64,000 bases of DNA from Thermonema rossianum DSM 10300 (GCF_000426825.1 NZ_AUGC01000005.1:124001-188000), one strand, 5' to 3'. Counted from the first letter of the stretch, positions 1-9,001 are shown. Notes: generated from the letters alone by a model not told the origin. A program made the numbers and translations.

Positions 1-1
1 G

Positions 2-166
2 GTGGAGTATATCACCGGGCGCGATGGTGAGCGCCTGATGCTTTCTAAGTATAAAATATTCAAAGCGACACGCCGCGATGGCATTGAAGTAGAGGTGCAA
101 ATGGCCTATCAAGCCATTGATATGGAGCGCGAGCGCTTGTATGTGGCTACGATTCGTCCACTCTAA
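2..166 (+). CDS. C-terminal end of a truncated protein (possibly PAS-like)
   Basis: An open frame enters from the left edge and ends at a TAA at 164-166, giving the last 54 residues of a protein whose start lies outside the window. The tail alternates charged and beta-type residues (RRDGIEVEVQMAYQAIDMER... VATIRPL). This resembles the last strands of a PAS fold, where a 'DG..v.vev......v..irdi' pattern is common, but 54 residues are not enough to prove it. The stop is followed 12 bases later by the next gene on the same strand, so the two may be co-transcribed. Frame and stop are certain; function is a guess. Confidence 0.55.
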   Translation: MEYITGRDGERLMLSKYKIFKATRRDGIEVEVQMAYQAIDMERERLYVATIRPL

Positions 167-178
167 AAACGCTTCAAT

Positions 179-946
179 ATGCAACGAACAGTAATCCATG
201 TTTTCTTAGCCGCTGTATTTTTGGGAGTGAGTGCTTGTGCTACTTTGCAGGGTATCAGTACCCAAATAGACGGCTGGGAGGGAATAGGACAACAGCCGCT
301 TACCGAACGAGAGATAGCCGCCGGCTTGAAAGAAGCCCTCGAAGTGGGTATCTCAAAAGGCGTGGAGCAGCTGATGAAAGAAAATGGTTATTATGGCAAC
401 CCTTCCATCAGGATATTGTTGCCCCCCGAAGCCCAAGAGGTGGAGTCGGTGATTGTGCGCCACGTACCACAAGGGCAGGCACTTATCGATAAGGTGGTGT
501 TGAAGATGAACCGTGCGGCTGAAGAAGCAGCCAAGCAAGCCAAGCCCATTTTTGTAGATGCCATCAAGCAAATGACCATCGTAGATGCACGCAATATTTT
601 ATTTGGCAAAGCAGATGCAGCTACACAATATTTGCGGGCAAAAACCTATGACCGTTTATTCGAAGCTTATTACCCGCAAATCAGGGAAGCCATGGAAAAA
701 GTGGGGGCACAACAAGCATGGCAGGCACTGGCACAGCCTTACAATCAATTGGCAGCATCGCCCTTGGGTAGTACCGTGGGAGCTTCGAAGACTGTCCCCG
801 AGGACGTATCCCGTTATGTAACGGAGCGGGCACTCTATGGTTTGTTTGTGAAAGTGGCAGAAGAAGAGCTTAAAATACGCGAACAAGCTACTGCCCGTAT
901 TACCCCGCTTTTACAAAAAGTGTTTGGCGAATTGGATAAGCGCTGA
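179..946 (+). CDS. DUF4197 family lipoprotein
   Basis: 255 aa. Residues 1-19 are a lipoprotein signal peptide with lipobox VSAC and the lipidated cysteine at 20. The mature part matches DUF4197: '[19 protein letters not shown]' near the start, then '[19 protein letters not shown]' and '[14 protein letters not shown]', followed by an '[19 protein letters not shown]' segment. The family is widespread in Bacteroidota and Proteobacteria and has no established function. The protein should be anchored in a membrane facing the periplasm. It ends 25 bp before a strong hairpin shared with the convergent DUF2807 gene. Confidence 0.88.
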   Translation: MQRTVIHVFLAAVFLGVSACATLQGISTQIDGWEGIGQQPLTEREIAAGLKEALEVGISKGVEQLMKENGYYGNPSIRILLPPEAQEVESVIVRHVPQGQALIDKVVLKMNRAAEEAAKQAKPIFVDAIKQMTIVDARNILFGKADAATQYLRAKTYDRLFEAYYPQIREAMEKVGAQQAWQALAQPYNQLAASPLGSTVGASKTVPEDVSRYVTERALYGLFVKVAEEELKIREQATARITPLLQKVFGELDKR

Positions 947-970
947 GGCTACAGGTCCGTTGCAAAACAC

Positions 971-996
971 AAGCCCCGCCCATCTGGGCGGGGCTT
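971..996. terminator. Bidirectional terminator hairpin, copy 1
   Basis: An 11-bp perfect stem (AAGCCCCGCCC / GGGCGGGGCTT) with an ATCT loop lies between the convergent DUF4197 and DUF2807 genes. On the minus strand it is followed by TGTGTTTTGC, a weak T-rich tail. Nearly the same hairpin recurs at 2084-2115 behind the paralogous DUF2807 gene. Confidence 0.75.
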
Positions 997-1025
997 GCAG
1001 CTTGTTGCCTTCTAAGTAAGGCGTT

Positions 1026-1955
1026 TTACTCTTTTACTGCCTTGGCAGTACCCGAGCCCAAGCTTTGTATGTTCACATGTTCGGGCTGCCCTTTATAATG
1101 AATAGTTCCTGAGCCGGCAATCCGGGCTTCTATGCTGTTGGTGACCATCACTTCGACATCACCGCTGCCCAGTATGTTTATGTCGGCAGAAGCTGCTTGT
1201 AAATCGTAGGCTTCGACAATGCCGGAACCTTGCAGGTCTATTTCCAGTACATCGGCACGGCCGTGCAACGTGATTTTACCGCTTCCCATTTGTTCTACAC
1301 TGATTTTTTCGCAGAGGAGGTTAGCTTCTATTTCGCCGCTTCCTTGGTTTTCGATAAAATAGTTCTTGCCTTTTAACTTGTTTTTAATCAATACACTACC
1401 ACTGCCCATGACGCTTATGCTGGCAGTAGGGGCTTGTAAATCATAAGCTTCGACAATGCCGGAGCTTTGCAGGTCTATTTTCAGTGCGTTGGTGCGGCCG
1501 TGCAACGTGATTTTACCGCTTCCCATTTGTTCTACACTGATTTTTTCGCAGAGGATGTCAGCTTCTATTGCGCCGCTTCCGCGGTTTTCAATAAAACAGT
1601 TTTTGCCTTCCAATTTGCTTTCCATCAATACCGCGGCGCTTCCGTTATTGATTACTGCCGTAAGATTGGTAAAAGTGACGGTAATGGTTGTATTGGCATT
1701 GTCGCGCCATCGTTGGATGTTACTTTCCCTTTTGATGTACAGTCGATTCCCTTTGACGTAAGTTTTGATTTCTTCCAAAGGAAGCCGGGATTCTATGCGT
1801 GCTTCTGTTTTGCTGCCGGCACGCAGTATTACGAGAAAGCTACCATCTACTTCCACTTGTGAAAAAGCAGGTAAGGAGCGGGTAGCAACTTTTTGTGCCC
1901 AAACGCCTGCACTCCACAGCATGAGGGCGAACATGAAGCAAAAGTTTCTTTTCAT
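1026..1955 (-). CDS. Secreted head-GIN/DUF2807 protein with an internal 79-residue duplication
   Basis: 309 aa. Residues 1-20 are a Sec signal peptide (cleavage after VWA). The rest is a DUF2807 (putative auto-transporter adhesin, head GIN) beta-helix marked by regularly spaced GSG triplets ('VEVDGSF', 'MGSGKITLHG', 'ILGSGDVEV', 'SLGSGTAKAV'). Residues 115-193 and 194-272 are tandem copies of one unit. The downstream paralogue at 2148-2840 has a single unit and is 230 aa, shorter by exactly 79 residues. The start is supported by the same pre-start sequence in both genes (signal peptide, then 'ggttttaatg' upstream). These proteins are predicted to be exported; the biological role is unknown. 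Confidence 0.88.
   Translation of the reverse strand: MKRNFCFMFALMLWSAGVWAQKVATRSLPAFSQVEVDGSFLVILRAGSKTEARIESRLPLEEIKTYVKGNRLYIKRESNIQRWRDNANTTITVTFTNLTAVINNGSAAVLMESKLEGKNCFIENRGSGAIEADILCEKISVEQMGSGKITLHGRTNALKIDLQSSGIVEAYDLQAPTASISVMGSGSVLIKNKLKGKNYFIENQGSGEIEANLLCEKISVEQMGSGKITLHGRADVLEIDLQGSGIVEAYDLQAASADINILGSGDVEVMVTNSIEARIAGSGTIHYKGQPEHVNIQSLGSGTAKAVKE
1140..1613 (-). repeat. Tandem 237-bp intragenic duplication
   Basis: Two adjacent 237-bp units (1140-1376 and 1377-1613) inside the DUF2807 gene encode 79 residues each. A 61-bp block is identical between them (1258-1318 versus 1495-1555), and most remaining differences are single substitutions. The frame is kept, so the duplication lengthens the beta-helix by whole turns. 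Confidence 0.9.
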
Positions 1956-2083
1956 AGGGCAAAGTGGTTTTAATGACTCTGTGAAGCTATTTACAAAATT
2001 TAAATATTTTATGAAACGGAAAAAAGAAATAGCCGGGTGGTCACTCTTGAGGGCTTTGTTACGTGTGCCTCACTGCAAAACAC

Positions 2084-2115
2084 AAGCCCCGCCCATCTTT
2101 GCCGGGGCGGGGCTT
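2084..2115. terminator. Terminator hairpin, copy 2
   Basis: 11-bp stem AAGCCCCGCCC (2084-2094) / GGGCGGGGCTT (2105-2115) with a 10-nt loop. It lies downstream of the minus-strand DUF2807 gene at 2148. Sequence and position match the copy at 971-996, including the following 'cttgttgccttcta' segment, so gene and terminator were duplicated together. Confidence 0.75.
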
Positions 2116-2147
2116 GCGGCTTGTTGCCTTCTAATAAGTAAGGCGTT

Positions 2148-2840
2148 TTACTCTTTTACTGCCTTGGCAGTACCTGAACCCAAGCTTTGTACTTGTACAC
2201 GCTCGGGGCGCCCTTTGTAATAAATATCGCCTGAGCCGGTAATTTTGGCGTCTATATTGTCGGTGACTGTTACTTTGGCATCGCCGCTGCCCAGTATGCT
2301 TATGTCAGCAGAAGCTGCTTGTAAATCGTAGGCTTCGACGTTGCCGGAGCCGCGCAATTCTATTTCCAGCTTGTCGGTGCCGCCGTGCAATACAATTTCA
2401 CCGCTTCCTACTTGCTTGATACTAAGCTTTTCGCAAAGGAAGCTGGCTTCTACTTTACCACTTCCTTTATTTTCGATAAAATAGCTTTTGCCTTCTAATT
2501 TACTTTCAATCAATACGTCGGAGCTGCCGCTATTGACTACGTCCGTAAGCTTGGTAAAGGTAACGGTAATGGTTGTCTTGGAGTCGTCGCTCAGGCGTTT
2601 GAGGCTGGTTTTTCTTTTGATGTACAGGCGGTTGCCTTTAATGTAAATTTTGATGTCGTCCAAAGGAATGCCCCGGGACTCTATGCGCGCTTCTTCTTTG
2701 TTACCGGCGCGCAGTATGACAGTGAAATCACCATCTACTTCCACTTGTGAAAAGGTGGTCAAAGTGCGGGTAGCAATTTCTTGTGCCCAAGCACCTGCAC
2801 TCCACAGCATAAGAACAAGTATTAAGATGTTTTTCTTCAT
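2148..2840 (-). CDS. Secreted head-GIN/DUF2807 protein (short paralogue)
   Basis: 230 aa from the MKKNILILVL start at 2840. A longer in-frame start at 2888 would put 16 non-signal residues ahead of an obvious signal peptide, and the paralogue starts at the equivalent point. The signal peptide ends at GAWA-Q. The DUF2807 body has GSG repeats and one copy of the unit that is doubled in the neighbour. C-termini match closely (SLGSGTAKAVKE). It lies upstream of its paralogue on the same strand, separated by about 190 bp that contain a hairpin. Predicted exported; function unknown. Confidence 0.87.
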   Translation of the reverse strand: MKKNILILVLMLWSAGAWAQEIATRTLTTFSQVEVDGDFTVILRAGNKEEARIESRGIPLDDIKIYIKGNRLYIKRKTSLKRLSDDSKTTITVTFTKLTDVVNSGSSDVLIESKLEGKSYFIENKGSGKVEASFLCEKLSIKQVGSGEIVLHGGTDKLEIELRGSGNVEAYDLQAASADISILGSGDAKVTVTDNIDAKITGSGDIYYKGRPERVQVQSLGSGTAKAVKE

Positions 2841-3000
2841 AGGACAAATTGGTTTTAATGTTTTTGCAAAATTATGCACAAATTTCATGCATAAACAAAA
2901 CGAGCTATTTTTTCATTTCTTGTGTCTAAATTGTAGTTTTACGTATGTCTGCGCCTGTCGCATTTTTTTAGTGAAAAATATAGTTTAAAATCAATACTTT

Positions 3001-4053
3001 ATGAGAAGGAAAAGAAGAAACACCAATGTGCTTCATCAACTGTTGGGGCGTTTGTTGCGTGCGCCCCGTTTTTGGGGGTTCGTTATTATACTGGCAGTCA
3101 TTCTTTATGTGTTTTTGCCGCATGAAAAAGTAGGTTTATTTTTGCGACCTTTTGCCGGCAGCTCATGGGCAAAAACACTCTACACTGCTAAATACGAATA
3201 TTTCCCCAATTCGGATACGCCCCCCTTGGCAGATTTGCTGAAGCACACCAAGGCGGTGAGGCAGTCTTCCGACGACGGGCAGGAGCCGGTACCATCTGAA
3301 CAAGAAACCGAGGTGCCGTCCGCTACCGGCAAAGAGCAAGCGGAAATATGGGTTTTGGATGAAGACTTCGCATTTCCGGCGCCCGTGTCTAACTGTACCG
3401 TCGTGCGCCATAAAGCCTTTACGCTTTGCTATGACGAAGCGCATGAGTTGCCCCGTTGGGTGGCTTACCGCTTGGATTATAAAGAGTTGGAGGGTAACCT
3501 GGAACGCTTGAATAACTTTTCGCCCGACCCTGCGGTATCTACCGGTACCGCGCACTCTTCCGATTATACACGCAGCGGTTATGACAGGGGGCATTTGGCA
3601 GCGGCAGCCGATTTCGAATTTGACAAACAAGCCTATGAGGAAACTTTTCTCATGAGTAACATAGCACCGCAAACGCCGGAGCTCAACCGGGGCATATGGC
3701 GGGAATTGGAAGAGCAGTGCCGGCGTTGGGTGCGTCGCGACAAATCGCTCTATATCGTCACAGGACCTATTCTTAGCAAGCGGCCGCGTAAGATAGGAAA
3801 ACGTACTAAGGTATCGGTGCCCAAAGCCTATTATAAGGTTATTCTGGATATGCGTGAGCCGGAAATAAAAGCCATTGCTTTCATTATGCCCAACAGCAAA
3901 AACTTGAAGGATGATTTTATGGACTATGTGGTAAGCATCGACGAGGTGGAAGCGCAAACCGGCTTGGATTTCTTCCCTGAATTGAGTAAGGACCCGGCGC
4001 TTGAGCGGGTGTTGGAAGGGGAGGTGCACCCTGAATACTGGCTGAAAAATTAA
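3001..4053 (+). CDS. Membrane-anchored DNA/RNA non-specific endonuclease (NUC/EndoG family)
   Basis: 350 aa. A basic N-terminus (MRRKRR) precedes one transmembrane segment at about 24-40, then a variable linker, then the NUC domain from about residue 150. The catalytic DRGH motif is D195-R196-G197-H198. The metal-site segment 'MSNIAPQTPELNRGIWRELE' carries N221, N230 and E238, as in EndoG and Serratia nuclease. The family cleaves DNA and RNA without sequence specificity using Mg2+. The single N-terminal helix, with no cleavable signal, suggests an anchored enzyme facing the periplasm, useful for nutrient scavenging or defence; that role is inference. The gene starts 160 bp from the divergent DUF2807 gene. 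Confidence 0.9.
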   Translation: MRRKRRNTNVLHQLLGRLLRAPRFWGFVIILAVILYVFLPHEKVGLFLRPFAGSSWAKTLYTAKYEYFPNSDTPPLADLLKHTKAVRQSSDDGQEPVPSEQETEVPSATGKEQAEIWVLDEDFAFPAPVSNCTVVRHKAFTLCYDEAHELPRWVAYRLDYKELEGNLERLNNFSPDPAVSTGTAHSSDYTRSGYDRGHLAAAADFEFDKQAYEETFLMSNIAPQTPELNRGIWRELEEQCRRWVRRDKSLYIVTGPILSKRPRKIGKRTKVSVPKAYYKVILDMREPEIKAIAFIMPNSKNLKDDFMDYVVSIDEVEAQTGLDFFPELSKDPALERVLEGEVHPEYWLKN

Positions 4054-4135
4054 AAATACTGCATGGAAAAGCAGCTTCAGCCCGTTTATATGCATTTTAT
4101 TTTTATATTTCAAAAACAATTAAACGCACTCAACT

Positions 4136-4579
4136 ATGTTGGATTTCAATAATGCCATAAGAGAGGTAGCCAAGCGCTTCAATGCCCAAATAAAAGAAAT
4201 CTCGCCCGGTGTGTATGCGCTCGATATCCCTTTTGTTACCAAAGGTGGAGTGAACCGCTATCAGTTTGTTTATGCATGGATGGTGAAGGGGCGTTCCAAA
4301 GGACGTGACTGCTTTTATTTCAACAGCAAGGTGGGCACCTATCATTCGCAGGTGAATTTGAAAAAAATAGTGAGGGAGGCCGGCTTTGCCAATAGTGCCA
4401 CCATTACCATTATAGACGACAAACAAACGGATGGCTCGCCTTGTGAAACGCTCATTGTGCAGGCTGCTCCCCTGGCAGAGCATGTGACTTCGGTCGATGA
4501 AATGGCTGATATTGTTTGGGAAGTGGCTGAAATGGCTGACGTGCTTGAAGAAAAGTATTTCGGAGGTGATAAGTACTGA
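4136..4579 (+). CDS. Conserved hypothetical protein
   Basis: 147 aa, with no signal peptide or membrane segment, so probably cytoplasmic. The N-terminal half looks alpha-beta ('NNAIREVAKRFNAQIKEISPGVYALDIPF' region). The C-terminus is an acidic helix (VDEMADIVWEVAEMADVLEE) ending in KYFGGDKY. The overall pattern recalls small YbjN/type III chaperone-like folds, but I cannot confirm that. The gene has its own terminator at 4606, 26 bp past the stop, and is probably monocistronic. Confidence 0.75.
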   Translation: MLDFNNAIREVAKRFNAQIKEISPGVYALDIPFVTKGGVNRYQFVYAWMVKGRSKGRDCFYFNSKVGTYHSQVNLKKIVREAGFANSATITIIDDKQTDGSPCETLIVQAAPLAEHVTSVDEMADIVWEVAEMADVLEEKYFGGDKY

Positions 4580-4605
4580 TAAACACCCGGTTTTATCTTG
4601 CTGTG

Positions 4606-4637
4606 CAGCTCCTGTGGCGGGAGCTGTATTTTTTTTG
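4606..4637 (+). terminator. Rho-independent terminator
   Basis: 7-bp stem CAGCTCC (4606-4612) / GGAGCTG (4620-4626), followed by a T-run at 4629-4636. It ends the hypothetical gene at 4136-4579. Confidence 0.8.
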
Positions 4638-4704
4638 AAAAAAGTTTGCTATTGTATGTTCTTTTTGATTAACTTTACTTTGTATCTCAAAGGTAAAGTG
4701 AAAA

Positions 4705-5037
4705 ATGAAGGAAATACTGCCTTATATTGATAAGCTGCTGGAAAACAAATACCGTCTGGCCATCATGGCGGCGCTCATGAAAAAACCGGGGCTCACTTTC
4801 AATGAAATGAAAGAAGCCCTGGGACTGACAGATGGCAACTTGTCAAGCAATACCATTTTGTTGGAAGAGCGGGGGTATATCGAAACAGACAAGCGCTTTG
4901 TTGGGCGCCGCCCGCTGACCACTTACCGGCTCACCAAGAAAGGCTACAATGCCTTTGCTCGTCATTGCGAATATTTGGCAAAGGTCATCAGCGGTGAGTT
5001 TAGTTTAGACGAGGATCAATCGGATAATTCGCAATAA
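4705..5037 (+). CDS. Winged-helix transcriptional regulator (HTH_34 type)
   Basis: 110 aa, a single winged-helix domain: 'NKYRLAIMAALMKKPGLTFNEMKEALGLTDGNLSSNTILLEERGYIE' is the HTH, followed by the wing 'RRPLTTYRLTKKGYNAFARH'. This is typical of the small MarR/PadR-like HTH_34 proteins of Bacteroidota, which are usually monocistronic. The 3' end overlaps the convergent yqgE gene by 38 bp, so transcription of one could interfere with the other. Targets are unknown. Confidence 0.87.
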   Translation: MKEILPYIDKLLENKYRLAIMAALMKKPGLTFNEMKEALGLTDGNLSSNTILLEERGYIETDKRFVGRRPLTTYRLTKKGYNAFARHCEYLAKVISGEFSLDEDQSDNSQ

Positions 5038-5557
5038 TGCGGTATTCGCCCCCCATATTGCGCAGGATGGTACGCCATAGTTCGCCCGGGGGCGTATCAA
5101 AAAGCAATGGGGTGGCACACTCGGTTACAATCCATGTGTCTTGCTCTATTTCGGCATCGAGTTGACCCGGTGACCAGCCCGAGTACCCCAAAAAGAAACG
5201 AATGTCCTGTGCCGGCAGTTGTCCGGTATTTAGTAAGCTTTTGACCACTTCAAAATCGCCGCCCCAGTACAAATCCTCTTGCAATTGCACCGATTCGGGG
5301 ATGATAGCGCCTGCGCGATGCACAAAATGCAGGGTGTTTTGTTCTACCGGGCCGCCAATAAAAAGTGGAATGTCGCCGGCATAGATGTCGTCCAGCACAT
5401 CACTTAAATGCAGGTTGGTCGTTTGGTTGAGTACCAAACCAAAAGTGCCGTGTTCTTGGTATTCACAAATCAGCACTACCGTGCGCTCAAAGTTAGGGTC
5501 CCCCAGAAAGGGCTTGGCTATCAGTATGCTACCGTTTTTTGGTTTCGATTCAGACAT
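5000..5557 (-). CDS. yqgE: YqgE/AlgH family protein (DUF179)
   Basis: 185 aa from MSESKPKNG at 5557. An upstream in-frame start at 5599 adds 14 residues ahead of the family's usual N-terminus and is less likely. Family hallmarks are the start 'GSILIAKPFLGDPNFERTVVLICEY', then 'GTFGLVLNQ', 'PLFIGGPVEQNTLHFVHR' and 'FFLGYSGWSPGQLDAEI'. YqgE/AlgH proteins are cytoplasmic and conserved; a regulatory role has been proposed but the biochemical function is not established. The last 38 bp overlap the convergent winged-helix gene. Confidence 0.92.
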   Translation of the reverse strand: MSESKPKNGSILIAKPFLGDPNFERTVVLICEYQEHGTFGLVLNQTTNLHLSDVLDDIYAGDIPLFIGGPVEQNTLHFVHRAGAIIPESVQLQEDLYWGGDFEVVKSLLNTGQLPAQDIRFFLGYSGWSPGQLDAEIEQDTWIVTECATPLLFDTPPGELWRTILRNMGGEYRIIANYPIDPRLN

Positions 5558-5665
5558 TCTGCTGTTTTCTTTTTTAGAAAATAAAAAGCTTTTGCCCAAA
5601 AAATAAAATATTCAAACTTTTTTGAGTAAATTTTTAATGCATTTGTTTTTGGAAACCCCACGCCT

Positions 5666-8600
5666 ATGAATGTTATTTTACGCATCTGCCTTTTGCTGCT
5701 GTATATTCTTTCCATATCGGGCGTCCGGGCGCAGCCGTCGCAGCGCCCGGCTTTTGTGCGCAATGCCGGACAATGGGCAGCTGAAGTGCTTTATAGAGCA
5801 GACTTGCCCGGCGGCTTCCTCTTCGTGTATGCCGATAGCCTGCAGTTTTCTTGGTATGATGCTGAACGGGTGGCATCGCTCAAGCACGGCGAGCGACTGG
5901 CCCAATGGACAGCACCGCAGCAGGCTTTGCAGGTGCATAGTTATGTAATTCGTTTTAAAGGTGCAAACAAGGTGCTGCCTTCTTGTGATGAAAGCAGCCG
6001 GCAACTTCCTGTAAAATACTTTCTGCCGGGCGAAGAGCAAGGGGCGGCGTCTCAGGTGCGGCGCATAGAAAGCAGCGCTTGTTCCGGGCTTCGTTTTGCT
6101 AATGTGTATGACCGTATAGACCTGCGCCTGCTGACCACCCCCGAAGGGCATATAAAATACGAGTTTTGGCTTCATCCAGGGGCAAAACCGGCTGATATTC
6201 GTTTAGAATATGCTTATACACAGGGCTTGCGCATTACAAAAGAAGGGCATCTGGCTATTAAAACCATCTTTGGAGAGGCTTTGGAGCTGGCACCCGTGGT
6301 GTATCAACTCAAAGACGGGCAAAAGAAGCCTCTAAAGGCGCGTTATGCCTTGAAGAAAAATACGCTTAAGTTCATCCTCGAAGACTACGACCCCTCTGCA
6401 ACGGTAGTGATAGACCCTGAATTGGTGTTTTCTACCTATTCGGGGGCTGCTTCTGACAACTGGGGGAACACGGCTACCTACGATGAAGAAGGGGTCTTAT
6501 ACTCGGGCGGCACTGCCTACGGCAGCAACTTTCCCAATCCCCCGGGTATCTTTACCATAGGACCGGGCGGCACTTCCGCCAATTTTCCTCTGGTGACCGA
6601 CGTGGTGATTTTCAAGTACAATCCTACCGGCACACAGCTCGAATACATTGCGCTCATAGGTGGCAGCAGCTCGGAGGTGCCCCACAGCTTGGTGGTCGAT
6701 CATAACCGCGATTTGGTAATTTTGGGCACTACCAGCTCTACCAACTTTCCCACGACCGACGGTTCTACTTTTCATGGCGGGGTACCTGTCAGTAGCGTTT
6801 TGGGCAACAGTTACGCCAACGGCAGTGATATTTTTGTAATAAAACTGGGCTTTGACGGGAACTTGAAGGCATCTACTTTGATAGGCGGAAGCAACAATGA
6901 TGGCATCAAACTTTACAGCGCAGGCACTTATATTCATAATTACGGCGACGAGTTCCGTGGCGATATTTACGCAGATGCCAACAACAACTTGTATATTGCT
7001 TCAACCACACGCTCGGCGACCATTGCCGGAGTCACCGGCAGCCTGAACGGTGCCCAGGATGGTTTGTTCTTGAAGTTGGACAGTAACCTTCAGTTGATTT
7101 GGGGGCATTACGTAGGAGGCAGTGGGGTAGATATGGCGCTTTCGGTGCGGGAAGCCCCCAACGGCGATTTGTATGTTGGCGGAGGAACTACCAGCGCCGA
7201 CCTGCCGAATACCGCCAATGCCTATCTTTCTGCTGCGCAAGGCAGCGATGACGGTTTTGTGGCGCGCTTCTTGCCCGATGGCACTTGGCTGCAGACTACT
7301 TATTTGGGCACCGCTGCCGCCGACATGGTTTTCTTTGTAGATACCGACGCACAAGGGCAGGTATATGCTTTCGGACAAACTTATGGTAACTATCCTGTAT
7401 CGGCAGGGGTGTATGCGGTGCCCGGCAGCGGGCAGTTTGTGCATAAGCTGGCTACCGACCTGCGCTCTTCTGTTTGGAGCACGACCGTGGGTTCGGGCGA
7501 TGGCGCGCCCGATATTTCGCCAACGGCTTTTTCGGTGGTAACGGAAAATGACTGTGGAAATATTTACTTCGCCGGCTGGGGCGGTGCCATCAACCGGGCT
7601 GTCAATGGAGGCATCAACAATAATGCATCGAGCAGTACCGAAAATTTGCCCACTACTTTCGATGCCTACCGTCGAACCACGGTCAATGGCAATGATTTTT
7701 ATATTGCAGTACTGGAAAAAGATGCCAAAAGCTTGTTATACGCTACCTTCTTTGGCGAAGACAGCCCCAACGAGCGCGGCGATCATGTAGATGGCGGCAC
7801 CAGTCGATTTAGCAAAAGCGGTACCATTTACCATGCCGTTTGTGCTTCTTGTGGCGGCACCAATGGCTTCCCGGTGACCGAGGGGGCATGGTCTGCCAAC
7901 AATAATTCTTACAACTGCAACAATGCCGTGTTTAAATTCACATTGGACCTCGAAGCTACTTTCGAAATACAAAACCCGGCTTTAGGTTTTAGCGTGGTGA
8001 ACAGTGGCGATAAGGTATGCGCGCGCCGCCTGTTCTTCGATTACCAAGCCATAGGGGCAGAAACCTTTGTCTGGGATATTTACGACGCACTTGGAAACAA
8101 AATATACACACAAAGCGGCGAAGCCGACTTCTTTTATGAATTTACCGAAGAAGGGGTGTACACCGTCAATCTGACGGTGATTAACTTTTCGTCCTGTGCC
8201 AAGGTGGCACGTGCTTCGCAGACCGTCGAAATAGTTTTCCCCCCTTTTACTGTCAGTGATGATGTTAGCATTTGCTATGGCGATACGGTGCAACTGCTGG
8301 CTGCCGGTGCCGACACCTATGAATGGTCACCCGCCGAGGGACTTTCAGACCCTACGATAGCCAACCCTTTGGCTTTTCCCTTGCAGTCAACTACTTATTA
8401 CGTGCTGATGCGTGACAAAGCAGGTTGTGAATACCGCGACAGCGTCCGGGTGGAAATATTGCCTTTTGAGCCGGTAAGCATAGAAGTTGAAAGGGTTCCT
8501 TCATGTGCCATGACTGACGGCGTTCGCTTGAGAGCGGTGGGCGGCTTGGATTCCTATACTTACCGCTGGCAAATGGGCGATGGCAGCATACTCGAAGGGG

Positions 8601-8947
8601 CTGCCCCTGATGTGTATTTCTACACTCAAGGTGGCACTTATGACATTCTTCTGCTGGTCGATACCGGTGATTGTGTCGCAAAGCTAAAACAGTCTATTCA
8701 GTTGGAAGAAAAGCCGGTGCCGCCCAATGTCATTACGCCCAATGGTGATGGTATCAATGATGTGTTTGTATTGCCCGAAGCGGGGGCGAGGCTACAGGTG
8801 GTGAATCGTTGGGGAAAAGTGGTGTATGAAAGTGCCAATTACCAAAACGACTGGGGCGGCAGCGACCTGCCGGCAGGCGTGTACTTCTTTTATACCGTAG
8901 CACCCAATGGCAAAGAGTGCCGGGGATGGTTGCACCTGTTGCGCTAA
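5666..8947 (+). CDS. Giant secreted protein: DUF7948-like/SBBP repeats, PKD-like modules, CHU_C sorting domain
   Basis: 1093 aa. A signal peptide (cleavage near GVRAQ) is followed by an N-terminal domain beginning 'FVRNAGQWAAEVLYRADLPGG' (DUF7948-like). A long beta-propeller-like region of SBBP-type repeats follows at about 250-750 ('GDLYVGGGTTSADLPNT', 'NNNLYIASTTRSATIAG'). PKD/Ig-like modules lie at about 790-1010. The C-terminus is a gliding-motility-associated (CHU_C) domain: 'NVITPNGDGINDVFVLPEAG...VVNRWGKVVYES...WGG...LPAGVYFFY'. That domain marks substrates of the type IX secretion system. The protein is predicted to be surface-exposed or released; its ligand is unknown. It is a single-gene unit ended by the palindromic terminator at 8950. 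Confidence 0.93.
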   Translation: MNVILRICLLLLYILSISGVRAQPSQRPAFVRNAGQWAAEVLYRADLPGGFLFVYADSLQFSWYDAERVASLKHGERLAQWTAPQQALQVHSYVIRFKGANKVLPSCDESSRQLPVKYFLPGEEQGAASQVRRIESSACSGLRFANVYDRIDLRLLTTPEGHIKYEFWLHPGAKPADIRLEYAYTQGLRITKEGHLAIKTIFGEALELAPVVYQLKDGQKKPLKARYALKKNTLKFILEDYDPSATVVIDPELVFSTYSGAASDNWGNTATYDEEGVLYSGGTAYGSNFPNPPGIFTIGPGGTSANFPLVTDVVIFKYNPTGTQLEYIALIGGSSSEVPHSLVVDHNRDLVILGTTSSTNFPTTDGSTFHGGVPVSSVLGNSYANGSDIFVIKLGFDGNLKASTLIGGSNNDGIKLYSAGTYIHNYGDEFRGDIYADANNNLYIASTTRSATIAGVTGSLNGAQDGLFLKLDSNLQLIWGHYVGGSGVDMALSVREAPNGDLYVGGGTTSADLPNTANAYLSAAQGSDDGFVARFLPDGTWLQTTYLGTAAADMVFFVDTDAQGQVYAFGQTYGNYPVSAGVYAVPGSGQFVHKLATDLRSSVWSTTVGSGDGAPDISPTAFSVVTENDCGNIYFAGWGGAINRAVNGGINNNASSSTENLPTTFDAYRRTTVNGNDFYIAVLEKDAKSLLYATFFGEDSPNERGDHVDGGTSRFSKSGTIYHAVCASCGGTNGFPVTEGAWSANNNSYNCNNAVFKFTLDLEATFEIQNPALGFSVVNSGDKVCARRLFFDYQAIGAETFVWDIYDALGNKIYTQSGEADFFYEFTEEGVYTVNLTVINFSSCAKVARASQTVEIVFPPFTVSDDVSICYGDTVQLLAAGADTYEWSPAEGLSDPTIANPLAFPLQSTTYYVLMRDKAGCEYRDSVRVEILPFEPVSIEVERVPSCAMTDGVRLRAVGGLDSYTYRWQMGDGSILEGAAPDVYFYTQGGTYDILLLVDTGDCVAKLKQSIQLEEKPVPPNVITPNGDGINDVFVLPEAGARLQVVNRWGKVVYESANYQNDWGGSDLPAGVYFFYTVAPNGKECRGWLHLLR

Positions 8948-8949
8948 AT

Positions 8950-8979
8950 AGAAGAGGCATCCGCGCGGATGCCTCTTCT
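8950..8979. terminator. Perfect-palindrome bidirectional terminator
   Basis: A 30-bp perfect palindrome (15-bp arms, AGAAGAGGCATCCGC on the left) sits 3 bp after the CHU_C gene and 22 bp from the 3' end of the convergent lipoprotein gene. Flanking T-runs are weak on both sides. Confidence 0.75.
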
Positions 8980-9001
8980 AAATGTGAAAATCGCAGGGCT
9001 A

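Noticed and set aside
1140-1613. CRISPR-like or satellite repeat
   Set aside because: Only two long units, both in frame inside a coding gene; it is a protein-repeat duplication.
3163-4119. 318-aa minus-strand frame opposite the nuclease gene
   Set aside because: Antisense shadow of a gene with intact catalytic motifs; no family resemblance.
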